A stretch of 64,000 nt of DNA, taken from positions 744,001-808,000 of the forward strand of contig JAKVAR010000006.1 in NCBI GenBank assembly GCA_022447585.1, in the 5' to 3' direction. The notes below the pieces were generated by a model. It ran no database searches, had not been told where the DNA came from, and saw only the letters and a program-made list of their open reading frames with translations. This document shows positions 54,669 to 61,934 of this stretch, in pieces. Origin of the DNA: Crocinitomicaceae bacterium (GTDB lineage Bacteria; Bacteroidota; Bacteroidia; Flavobacteriales_D; Crocinitomicaceae). Every line of letters starts with the position of its first letter. Position 1 is the first letter of the stretch. The position numbers and the translations under genes are program-made.

Positions 54669-55646
54669 CTATTGTTTATCAATAAACCTTTTAACTTTCA
54701 TGTGGTTTACTCCTAGTGTTCTTCCTATTTCTCTGAAGCTTTTACCTTGCCTGTGCAATTCCAAAATTTGATCGTTGAACTCTTCCTTTTCTTCAGATGA
54801 ATATTGTTTAAGATTTTCCTGTTCTGTTCCAAAACGTATAAACTCAAATTGTAGAAAGTTGTTCACTTTGTCAATCTCAAAAAGTGGTACGTGCTCAGCA
54901 TTGTAAATATCGTCTGTATTACGTTGCTTAATTTGTTTGATATATCGCACGCCTGAACTAGAAGAACTTTCACCAATTGCAAAAGAACTATCACAGAAGT
55001 TTATAAGCATCTTAGAGCCTTGTAAATCGTTTTTAGTTATTGGTTTACTTAAATCTCTTTTTGGTGTATGAGCAAGAGCTAAAATAGATAAAGAGTATTT
55101 ACTTTTCAAAGCTTTCAATTGCTTCATTAATGGTAAAGCGGCGTTTGCTTTTTCGGTCTCCGATGATAAGTAAGTCAAGTTGTCAACAATAAGGATTTTT
55201 GAACCTGTTTTGATTACTGATTTCTCTAGTGATTGATATAAGTACTCTTCAAAAGTTGTACTATCGGGTATATTAGCTTCTGAGTCTATTTCAATACGTA
55301 TGAAATTATCATCAAACTTATAATGGTTTTGGTAATCGGTTGAATACCTGTTTTCAAATTGTTTATCCGATAGTTCAAAGTCATAATAAAGAATTGGCTG
55401 TTTCTTCGCTTCTAGTCTAAAACCTTTGATTGATTCTCCTTTGCTAATGCTATCGCCAATTTGAACGGCTAGAATTGATTTTCCTAGATTAGTATCGGCA
55501 AAGAGTATGCATAGTTCACTTTCAAACCAAAATTCACTAAATAGCATTTTTGGTATTGGTTTCATCTTGCTTTCTTCAATCCATTTATTTGCTGTTTGCA
55601 TCTTAAATAATCCGTTATTACTGTTATTTATATTGTTTAATTCCAT
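54669..55646 (-). CDS. RepA-like AAA/RecA-fold ATPase
   Basis: A 325-residue ATPase with Walker A ADTNLGKS at about residues 51-58 and Walker B KILIVDNLTYLSS at about 150-162, followed by LALAHTPKRDLSKPI and LQGSKML, the pattern of RepA/RSF1010-like hexameric helicases and their mobile-element relatives. A C-terminal HTH (about 290-325, GKSFREIGRTLGVNHMKV) is fused on. It probably works in replication of the element or in DNA remodelling. It ends directly at the 9 bp repeat array, as expected if that is the site it serves. It is the last gene of a minus-strand run that begins with the excisionase-type gene. Confidence 0.82.
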   Translation of the reverse strand: MELNNINNSNNGLFKMQTANKWIEESKMKPIPKMLFSEFWFESELCILFADTNLGKSILAVQIGDSISKGESIKGFRLEAKKQPILYYDFELSDKQFENRYSTDYQNHYKFDDNFIRIEIDSEANIPDSTTFEEYLYQSLEKSVIKTGSKILIVDNLTYLSSETEKANAALPLMKQLKALKSKYSLSILALAHTPKRDLSKPITKNDLQGSKMLINFCDSSFAIGESSSSSGVRYIKQIKQRNTDDIYNAEHVPLFEIDKVNNFLQFEFIRFGTEQENLKQYSSEEKEEFNDQILELHRQGKSFREIGRTLGVNHMKVKRFIDKQ

Positions 55647-55648
55647 CT

Positions 55649-56026
55649 CTAAAAAAGTTTAAGCTGATTCGTTTTTCTAATGTCTTCAAAGTTCGCTGGG
55701 TTGGTTGTTAGGTTGTGAGCAAGGTTTTTCGTGTATGGGCATCTTACCTCATCCATAGACTGAACCAACAATCCTTCTTTTTCTAAATCTCTTTTATACC
55801 AACAAGCGTTATCAATACCAATGTCAAGAGCCTTACAAATGGCTTTTTTGGTCGTTGTAACGTGCTTTAATGCGATATAGAATAGATTTTCTTCAGAATG
55901 TTCTTCTTTAAGTTCTGCGAGCTTCTTTTGAGTGCCTTTTTCAACTTCTTTTTTAATGAATTTTAAGCAATTTTCCTTATCTTTAAGTTCCGAATTTAAA
56001 GGGGCGTGGGTTGATTTATCTTTCAT
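55649..56026 (-). CDS. small HTH protein of the element
   Basis: About 125 residues; the centre reads as a winged helix (HVTTTKKAICKALDIGID then ACWYKRDLEKEGLL), with a Lys/Glu-rich N-terminus. ATG at 56026 is one base after the stop of the excisionase-type gene (TAAGATG); the ATG at 56053 would overlap that gene. Two bases separate it from the ATPase gene. It probably regulates the element or takes part in replication. Confidence 0.7.
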   Translation of the reverse strand: MKDKSTHAPLNSELKDKENCLKFIKKEVEKGTQKKLAELKEEHSEENLFYIALKHVTTTKKAICKALDIGIDNACWYKRDLEKEGLLVQSMDEVRCPYTKNLAHNLTTNPANFEDIRKTNQLKLF

Positions 56027-56027
56027 C

Positions 56028-56369
56028 TTATGCTCCTTTTTTTTGTGAAACATAGTTTAGTGCATACTCTTTGATTTCGTCATTAGTTTTGACTCTTCCT
56101 TGTCGCACGTATTGCAATAAATCAATCTTTGAAAAGTATAAACGCCTTGAACGTTTCATGTATGGAATTTCGCCCTTGCTTACCATAGAGTATACAGTTG
56201 GTTTAGCTAAATTGAGAAAGTCTGAAGCTTCATCAATGTTAAGTAGCTTGTTTGGGTCTTCATGCTCGATAGAGCTTTGCGCCTTTAGCATCTTTTCGAT
56301 GCTTTCTAACTTTGTGTAAATTCTATCTACTGCATTCGGCAGATTCTCGATAGTTAAATGATTAAACAT
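56028..56369 (-). CDS. excisionase-type HTH protein
   Basis: A 113-residue protein with an HTH_17/excisionase domain in the middle (LLNIDEASDFLNLAKPTV, SKGEIPYMKRSRRLYFSK). A helical segment precedes it. Such proteins bend DNA at attachment sites and steer the integrase to excision, or act as regulators. It starts the minus-strand replication cluster of three closely spaced genes. Confidence 0.85.
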   Translation of the reverse strand: MFNHLTIENLPNAVDRIYTKLESIEKMLKAQSSIEHEDPNKLLNIDEASDFLNLAKPTVYSMVSKGEIPYMKRSRRLYFSKIDLLQYVRQGRVKTNDEIKEYALNYVSQKKGA

Positions 56370-56479
56370 AGATTATAGGTATTTGTGAGATCCAAAAGTC
56401 CTAATTTAATTTGGTTTAACTCATTGGTGTTCAGCTGTATAAGGTTGTATGCAAGTAAATACAAGTTTGTGCAATAGGG

Positions 56480-57418
56480 TTATTTATTGCCGTTTCCGTT
56501 GATGATGTTAGTTAAAAAGTCTTTCATTAGTTCGCACTCCTCTTTATCTACATTCTCATTGTATTTATATCTTCGCATTGCTTCATAAGACCCTATATCC
56601 CAATCAAAAAAGTCTTTACAAGCCGTATGAAATTTTCTATCCATTCTTTCATTAGGGAATAAGCCTAATTCTTTTAGAGAAATGAGAAGTAGTTTCAATT
56701 GTTTTCCTTTGATGTTTTTGTAACGAATACTTATTTGGTTAGCTAGTGCTTGGCTTTTTTGATGAGTAATTAATTCAGCTAACCCCAATTCTTTCTTAGA
56801 AGGTTTTTGTATTGATATAGCCCCACCCTTTAGTATATCTGCTACTTCTTTAGATTTGCTAATCCTTTTTCTGCTTGGTTTAGAGTTAATTGAAGGGTAT
56901 TCAATTTCTTCAATAAGTCTTAATACTTGTTTGTAATACTGCTTGTAGTATTCAATTGGTTTATCGCTTTGGATTATGTAATCCTTAAAACCATCCTCTG
57001 GAAATTCGAAATTAAAACTATAGTAAAAATCAAAAGATTCCTCCTTGAAGACTCCCCCAAAAATAATATGGTCGCTTTTTACAAATTCCTCTAGTTGACC
57101 TATTGTAGTATCAAACACTGAATAAATAAAATCATTCTTTTCACTGAATGGAAAGTTAGCTAAATAGGTACTTTTTAGATCCTCAAAAATGGATACTAAT
57201 GTATCTAACGGTATTAAAGTTAAGAACTGAATGTACTGTGTTCGTTCGGGTCTGTAAGAACTCATAAATATATCAGAGCTCTTATATCTCATCCATTTTG
57301 AGATAACTCTTATTTCATTCGTTTCTGTTAATGTATTCTCTTTTGTCGTCTCTTTAGAGTTCGGTATGAAATGACAAGCGAATAAGTTATGTGAACCTAG
57401 ATTATAATAATTACTCAT
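56480..57418 (-). CDS. hypothetical protein next to the integrase
   Basis: A 312-residue soluble protein without recognisable family. A middle stretch is strongly acidic and aromatic (FKEESFDFYYSFNFEF) and the last 120 residues are helical and basic (SKPSRKRISKSK, YKNIKGKQLKLLLISLKEL). It follows the integrase gene by three bases, so the two are cotranscribed. Proteins of this layout are often found after integrases in Bacteroidetes elements; role unknown. Confidence 0.7.
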   Translation of the reverse strand: MSNYYNLGSHNLFACHFIPNSKETTKENTLTETNEIRVISKWMRYKSSDIFMSSYRPERTQYIQFLTLIPLDTLVSIFEDLKSTYLANFPFSEKNDFIYSVFDTTIGQLEEFVKSDHIIFGGVFKEESFDFYYSFNFEFPEDGFKDYIIQSDKPIEYYKQYYKQVLRLIEEIEYPSINSKPSRKRISKSKEVADILKGGAISIQKPSKKELGLAELITHQKSQALANQISIRYKNIKGKQLKLLLISLKELGLFPNERMDRKFHTACKDFFDWDIGSYEAMRRYKYNENVDKEECELMKDFLTNIINGNGNK

Positions 57419-57421
57419 GTT

Positions 57422-58663
57422 TTACTTTAAAATGTCAATTAGTGAATTAGATATTTCTTTCTTCTTTTCATCTTCAAACCCTTTGAAATAACGCTTGGTA
57501 GTTTCTAAGCTACTATGGTTTAATGCTTCACTTACGAACTCCATACTTGCGCCGTTTGTGATTGCTATTGTTGCATAGCTATGACGTGCCCAGTAAGTAG
57601 AGATGTTTTCGTCTATTTCCAGTGATTTAGCGTAATTCTTAAAGTGTTGATTTACGAACCTAATAAAATTCTGAGTTTTACGCTTCTTATCTTCTGAATT
57701 ATCTATGTTGTTTAGAATTGGAAAGATGAGGTTTTGAGGGCTTTTATCCTTGTTTCCCTGCTCTTCTATTACAGACAAAAGAAAGGCGTTTAAATGCACT
57801 TGAATAGGCTTAGAATCCTTCTTTGTATTGCTTGTTTTGGCTCTGACAAAAGTCAAGGTATCTTTGTCAATATCTCGTTGTTTAAGATTCAACATATCCT
57901 TAAAATTTATACCGTTACAAGCGTATGAAAAGAACCAATAAGCCTTTGCTTTTTCTTGTTCGGGGGTCTTTGGTTTACCGCCAAAAAGTACTTTTAATTG
58001 CTCTTTTGACAATGCTTTCTTTGTTCCTTGTGGGGCTGGTATTGTGTACTTTCCTTTACCAAATGGATAGTAAACCTCATCAATTATTCCTTGTTTGATG
58101 GCTTTATTAAAAATGGCTCTAAGCGGTCTTAGATAGATTCCTATGGTAGTTCTACTTTTATTATCCTTGAGCATTTTACGCTCGTAACCTTTAAGCCAGT
58201 TCTCGTCAACATGATAAAATTCAATCGAATCTTTATCGTGATAGGCTAATAGTGATTTTAGACTTAACTCATAACTGGAAGCCGTTCCTAACTGGTCATT
58301 CAATTTATAGTTTTCAATAGCGATATTGTATAAGGCGTTTACATTCTTTGACCTGTTGTTTTTATCTCCGAACATTGATTTTTCAAATACATCTATTTTA
58401 AAAGGAATTATTGTCTTTGCTACTTCTTCAGCTTCTTTGTCAATGGCTTCAAGTATTAAACGTTCTTCTTTGAATGATTTACTTTTTTTAACCATCATTT
58501 TTTCAAAATCACTTTTACTAAAATCATAGCTTGTAGGGTAAAGCTTTTGCTTTCTAGGCTTATTAGTAAATACTCTCAATTTAACAGGGTATAAGCCGTT
58601 CTTTTTAGCTCTTCTAGTATCTAGGTAAATTGATATTGAATAGTTCTTGATTAAGTCGCTCAT
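57422..58663 (-). CDS. tyrosine integrase of the element
   Basis: A 413-residue integrase with an N-terminal arm-binding domain (about 1-90, DTRRAKKNGLYPVKLRVF), a SAM-like core-binding domain (about 105-205) and a catalytic domain. HxxR reads YWARHSYA, followed by LNHSSLETT and the Tyr of KRYFKGF. At the Arg I position it has CNGINFKDML, i.e. Asn for Arg, a trait of many Bacteroidetes integrases; in IntDOT the missing Arg is supplied from elsewhere. It should insert the element at the tRNA. It starts four bases before the first right-end arm site, so integrase binding may repress its own gene. Confidence 0.93.
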   Translation of the reverse strand: MSDLIKNYSISIYLDTRRAKKNGLYPVKLRVFTNKPRKQKLYPTSYDFSKSDFEKMMVKKSKSFKEERLILEAIDKEAEEVAKTIIPFKIDVFEKSMFGDKNNRSKNVNALYNIAIENYKLNDQLGTASSYELSLKSLLAYHDKDSIEFYHVDENWLKGYERKMLKDNKSRTTIGIYLRPLRAIFNKAIKQGIIDEVYYPFGKGKYTIPAPQGTKKALSKEQLKVLFGGKPKTPEQEKAKAYWFFSYACNGINFKDMLNLKQRDIDKDTLTFVRAKTSNTKKDSKPIQVHLNAFLLSVIEEQGNKDKSPQNLIFPILNNIDNSEDKKRKTQNFIRFVNQHFKNYAKSLEIDENISTYWARHSYATIAITNGASMEFVSEALNHSSLETTKRYFKGFEDEKKKEISNSLIDILK

Positions 58664-58666
58664 GTG

Positions 58667-58707
58667 ATTTGCATATTAATTGCATACTAATTTACAAAAT
58701 TTGCATA
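58667..58707 (+). promoter_or_regulatory. candidate integrase arm-type sites, right end
   Basis: ATTTGCATA at 58667-58675 and 58699-58707 and AATTGCATA at 58678-58686. Spacing of 11 and 21 bases keeps them on one face of the helix. They lie just upstream of the integrase start. Confidence 0.55.
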
Positions 58708-58802
58708 CATTAGCAATAAGTTAAACAAAGATAAAAATACTTAAACCATTGTTATACATACTTAATAGATAATTAATATAAATAGATATTACTTTTCGTT
58801 TA

Positions 58803-58848
58803 TGACTCATAATCAGGGGGTCCATGGTTCGAGCCCATGTGGGACCAC
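58803..58848 (+). repeat. right attachment repeat (tRNA 3' fragment)
   Basis: Exact copy of 51927-51972. Only the tRNA 3' half is present, so no second tRNA is made. Confidence 0.95.
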
Positions 58849-58876
58849 AAGCCTTGTCTTTACGACAAGGCTTTTT
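58849..58876 (+). terminator. ancestral tRNA terminator, displaced by the element
   Basis: AAGCCTTGTC, loop TTTAC, GACAAGGCTT and T-tract, directly after the right repeat. Removal of the element would put it right behind the tRNA. Confidence 0.85.
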
Positions 58877-59036
58877 GTATTGCAATAAATACCTGTTTTT
58901 TGATGTTTTGTTAGGGTTTAACCTATTGGTATATAATGATATATTCTATTTCGGTTGCTTTTGTCAAATGTTAAATGTTGTAATTTGAGTTAATAATTAC
59001 TTTCTTAGATTTCTAACTAACATAAAAATTAATAAT

Positions 59037-59342
59037 ATGAGCTTTAATGGAACAGAGGGTGGTCAGATTAGTACTGATCAAGGTGCAACGTTAACAGGTA
59101 ATTACCGTGCTGAGGGAAATACGGAATTAGGAGCCTTTTATGGTAAAGATATTTTGAATCAAATATTGGAACAAGAAGGGTGTATGGGAATTCGTATTTA
59201 TTACGGAATAGATCGAAATGGTAACAAGGAAATGGTTCTGGTAGGTGCTGATGCTAACGAAGATGATATGTTGGAGTTGGTTGCCGATATGGGTAAGAAG
59301 TGTCCGCCACATTGTGGAGCTCCAAATAGTTTAAATAGTTAG
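59037..59342 (+). CDS. small soluble protein upstream of the signalling genes
   Basis: A 101-residue protein with no signal peptide. The core LGAFYGKDILNQILEQE, then GIRIYYGIDRNGNKEMVLVG, reads as a compact alpha/beta domain, and the end has KKCPPHCG, a possible metal or disulphide site. I believe similar proteins occur in other Bacteroidetes but know no function. It is followed after one base by the membrane protein gene, so it is likely part of the histidine kinase unit. Confidence 0.65.
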   Translation: MSFNGTEGGQISTDQGATLTGNYRAEGNTELGAFYGKDILNQILEQEGCMGIRIYYGIDRNGNKEMVLVGADANEDDMLELVADMGKKCPPHCGAPNSLNS

Positions 59343-59343
59343 G

Positions 59344-60006
59344 TTGGATATATTTGAAATTACCGCGCTGATTATGATAGTTCCGATTATAATCGGAACT
59401 ATCAAATTCACGAGATTAGACCTTCCTCGAAAGTTGATTTGGTATTTAATGATTTATACATTCGTTACTGAATTGTGCTCGATATATTATCTTGACTATT
59501 ATGATGTCCCAGCTGAATCTAAAAATAATACACCAATGTTTCATTTATACAGCTATTTGGAATTTGGAATAATGGCATTCATCTTTCACCGAAAATCAAA
59601 TGATTCTTTATGGAAGAGTGTGATAAAACTCATGAGTTTCGTTTTTTATATTTTCTCTATATGTAATTTGATTTTTTGGGAGTCAATTTGGAATTTCAAC
59701 TCGAATCAGAGGTTTGTTGAAGGGGTTTTTGTTTTAATTATTTTAATTGGCTTTTTCGTTCAGTTAATGAGAGATGTAGAGGACATTTATTTTGAACGTA
59801 ATTCTTACTTCTGGTTAGCTGCTGGTTTTTTGATTTATTTCACCGGTACGTTATTTGTGTTTTTATTTGAAAAGAAATTCATGGATTATTGGATAGCGGC
59901 GCCAAAAGAAGAGTTTGTCGATTACTACGGTTATATTCACGGCGTTATTTTTATAATATTATTGATACATTATTCAATCTTTTTATGGATGAAAGAGCAG
60001 AAATAG
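59344..60006 (+). CDS. multi-pass membrane protein of the signalling unit
   Basis: About 220 residues with six or seven hydrophobic segments and no other domain. Near the C-terminus it overlaps the histidine kinase gene by 22 bases, which points to coupled translation. The start is TTG at 59344 or ATG at 59374; the first keeps the first helix complete. It may be the sensory input partner of the kinase, which itself has only one helix. Confidence 0.7.
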   Translation: MDIFEITALIMIVPIIIGTIKFTRLDLPRKLIWYLMIYTFVTELCSIYYLDYYDVPAESKNNTPMFHLYSYLEFGIMAFIFHRKSNDSLWKSVIKLMSFVFYIFSICNLIFWESIWNFNSNQRFVEGVFVLIILIGFFVQLMRDVEDIYFERNSYFWLAAGFLIYFTGTLFVFLFEKKFMDYWIAAPKEEFVDYYGYIHGVIFIILLIHYSIFLWMKEQK

Positions 60007-60752
60007 AACTTGTTTTGTTTATAGGTACGGTGACTATGTTGCTTGTTGCATTGGGCTTGATCATTTTTGTTATTTTTTACCAACGAAAGATTATTGCTAA
60101 GCAGCGAAGAATAAATAATTTGGAATTGGATAATCAAAAAAAGTTGGTTGCAGCCGAGATTAACACAAAAGAGCGAGAACAGAAGCGTATTGCGCAAGAA
60201 TTACATGATGATATTGGGGCGTCTTTAACAGCGATTCGATTTATGACACAAAAGATTGATGATTCTCAAGAGGTTAAATCTGAATTGATGGATGCTCTGG
60301 GATTGGCTGTTGGAAAGGTTAGGAGAATTTCTAATGACTTACTACCTCATGTTTTGGAGGAATTAGGGTTGAAGGATGCTTTAATTTTTTTAACATCGGA
60401 ATTGAATAGGCAGGAATTGGTTAAGTTTAGTTTTGATGCTGGACACCATGAGAAATTGATGCTAGATAAAAGCGAAGAGTTGTCTATTTATAGAGTTATT
60501 CAAGAGCTGTGTAATAATATATTGAAATATGCGGATGCTACGAAGGTGAAAATTGAATATCGAAGCTCCAAAACGGGTTTCCTAATAAATGTCATCGATG
60601 ATGGAAATGGGATAATTCCAGAAAAGAATCAACGTTCGGAGTCATTAGGCTTAAAAAATATAGAAAGTAGGATTCAATTTATAGAGGGGTCGATAAAGAG
60701 AGAATTAGGAAGAGTAAAGGGAACAATAGTAACAGTAGAAAAGATTTATTAA
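59985..60752 (+). CDS. sensor histidine kinase, HisKA_3 type
   Basis: About 255 residues: one membrane helix (about 7-27), a coiled-coil linker, a HisKA_3 domain with the phospho-accepting His in RIAQELHDDIGASL, and an HATPase_c domain (IQELCNNILKYADAT, DDGNGI, SLGLKNIESR). This is the NarX/DegS-like kinase class that pairs with LuxR-type regulators. I chose ATG at 59985; the ATG at 59889 lies deep inside the membrane-protein gene and adds a non-conserved stretch. The response regulator follows after two bases. Confidence 0.9.
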   Translation: MDERAEIELVLFIGTVTMLLVALGLIIFVIFYQRKIIAKQRRINNLELDNQKKLVAAEINTKEREQKRIAQELHDDIGASLTAIRFMTQKIDDSQEVKSELMDALGLAVGKVRRISNDLLPHVLEELGLKDALIFLTSELNRQELVKFSFDAGHHEKLMLDKSEELSIYRVIQELCNNILKYADATKVKIEYRSSKTGFLINVIDDGNGIIPEKNQRSESLGLKNIESRIQFIEGSIKRELGRVKGTIVTVEKIY

Positions 60753-60754
60753 GA

Positions 60755-61405
60755 ATGATTAAAATTGGTATTGCGGAGGATCAAGAGATTTATAGGAATG
60801 GTTTGGTAGGACTGTTGAATAATGTTGAGAATTTTGAGGTCGTTATAGAAGCAGATAGTGGACAACAAATCTTAGATGAGATGAAGGATTCCTTGCCAGA
60901 TGTGGTACTTCTAGATTTTCGCATGAAAGGTTTGAATGGAGTTGAGACAGCTTCTAAAATATCTAAGTTACATCCTTCCGTGCGAATACTAATGTTGTCT
61001 ATGTATGATGCGCAAGAGTTTGTTCTTAGGGCTATTGAGAATGGAGCCAATGGTTATTTGACAAAGGATGACAATCCGAATGAAATTATAACGGCTGTTG
61101 AATGTGTCCATGCGACAGGTTATTATTTGAATGAAAGAACATCTAAGATGTTGATTAGTCAAATGGTTAAATCTGGTACTGTGAAACCAATTTTTGATGA
61201 TGATAATATAGATTTCACCAAGATCGAATTGGATGTAATGCGTTTGATTTGTGAAGAAAAGTCAGCATTAGAGATTTCTGATGACTTATTTAAAAGTAAA
61301 AGGACTATTGATGGTCATAGAGCAAACATTATGAGGAAAATAGGGGCGAAAAATGTCACTGGAATTGTGATGTATGCAGTCAAAAATAATATCGTTCAGC
61401 TGTAA
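60755..61405 (+). CDS. response regulator, NarL/FixJ family
   Basis: A 216-residue regulator: receiver domain (1-120) with acidic pair near EDQ, phospho-Asp in PDVVLLDFRMKGLNG, Lys in YLTKDDNP; then a LuxR-type HTH (about 155-210, FTKIELDVMRLICEEKSALE, SKRTIDGHRANIM). It is the output of the kinase encoded two bases upstream. The target genes are unknown. Confidence 0.94.
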   Translation: MIKIGIAEDQEIYRNGLVGLLNNVENFEVVIEADSGQQILDEMKDSLPDVVLLDFRMKGLNGVETASKISKLHPSVRILMLSMYDAQEFVLRAIENGANGYLTKDDNPNEIITAVECVHATGYYLNERTSKMLISQMVKSGTVKPIFDDDNIDFTKIELDVMRLICEEKSALEISDDLFKSKRTIDGHRANIMRKIGAKNVTGIVMYAVKNNIVQL

Positions 61406-61418
61406 TTTTTGAGCAAAA

Positions 61419-61446
61419 AAAAGCCGCTCCTGTAAAAGCGGCTTTT
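61419..61446 (+). terminator. terminator between the signalling unit and the yqeY/ftsZ unit
   Basis: AAAAGCCGCT, loop CCTGTAAA, AGCGGCTTTT; serves the + strand signalling unit, and may also stop the minus-strand unit. Confidence 0.8.
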
Positions 61447-61485
61447 GTATGTTTTCGATTTCAATTTGAAATCGGGCAGAATTGC

Positions 61486-61932
61486 TTATTTGTTCAAAAG
61501 GGTTTTAACCGCATTGGCAATTACTTTTCCATCAGCTTTTCCCGCTAATTTTCCAGTTAAAATACCCATAACTTTACCCATGTCTTGTGGTCCTGTGGCA
61601 CCAGTAGTAGCGATGGCAGCTTCAACTTCAGTTTTAATTTCTTCCTCTGACATCATTTCTGGCATATATACACCAATGACATCAGCTTGAAATTTTTCAT
61701 CTGCCGCTAAATCTTCACGCCCTTCTTTGATGTACAAGTCATGTGTTTCAATGCGCTGTTTGTGAAGCTTCATAACAACTTTCATTGCCGTTTCATCCGA
61801 TACATCACCGTTCCCAGAAGTAGCTTCTAAAAGTAATTTAGACTTAATGTCACGAAGAGCGGATAGCTTTTCTTTTTCTCGAGCTAACATTGCTTTCTTA
61901 ATGTCAGCATTAATTGTATCTATAAATCCCAT
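61486..61932 (-). CDS. GatB/YqeY domain protein
   Basis: A 148-residue protein of the YqeY family: LSALRDIKSKLLLEAT near the start, then MVMKLHKQRIETHDLYIKEGR-type sequence and MGKVMGILTGKLAGKADG at the end. It is related to the tRNA-binding tail domain of GatB; as a stand-alone protein its role is unclear. It starts two bases after ftsZ, so it is made from the cell-division transcript, an arrangement common in Bacteroidetes. Confidence 0.92.
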   Translation of the reverse strand: MGFIDTINADIKKAMLAREKEKLSALRDIKSKLLLEATSGNGDVSDETAMKVVMKLHKQRIETHDLYIKEGREDLAADEKFQADVIGVYMPEMMSEEEIKTEVEAAIATTGATGPQDMGKVMGILTGKLAGKADGKVIANAVKTLLNK

Positions 61933-61934
61933 TA

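Larger units (their letters stand above)
51927..58848. mobile_element. integrative element in tRNA 3' end
   Basis: Bounded by an exact 46 bp direct repeat (51927-51972 and 58803-58848) that covers the 3' half of the tRNA. It contains a tyrosine integrase next to the right end, two small HTH proteins, a RepA-like ATPase and two secreted cargo proteins. Candidate integrase arm sites ATTTGCATA occur at both ends. No relaxase, capsid or terminase gene was recognised, so it is probably a mobilisable or satellite-type element. About 6.9 kb excises if the repeats recombine. Confidence 0.92.

Noticed and set aside
51973..58802. The element as a complete prophage
   Set aside because: No capsid, portal, terminase, tail or lysis genes are visible.
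58803..58848. A second tRNA at the right end of the integrative element
   Set aside because: Only the 3' half is present; the D arm and 5' acceptor strand are missing, so it is the right attachment repeat.
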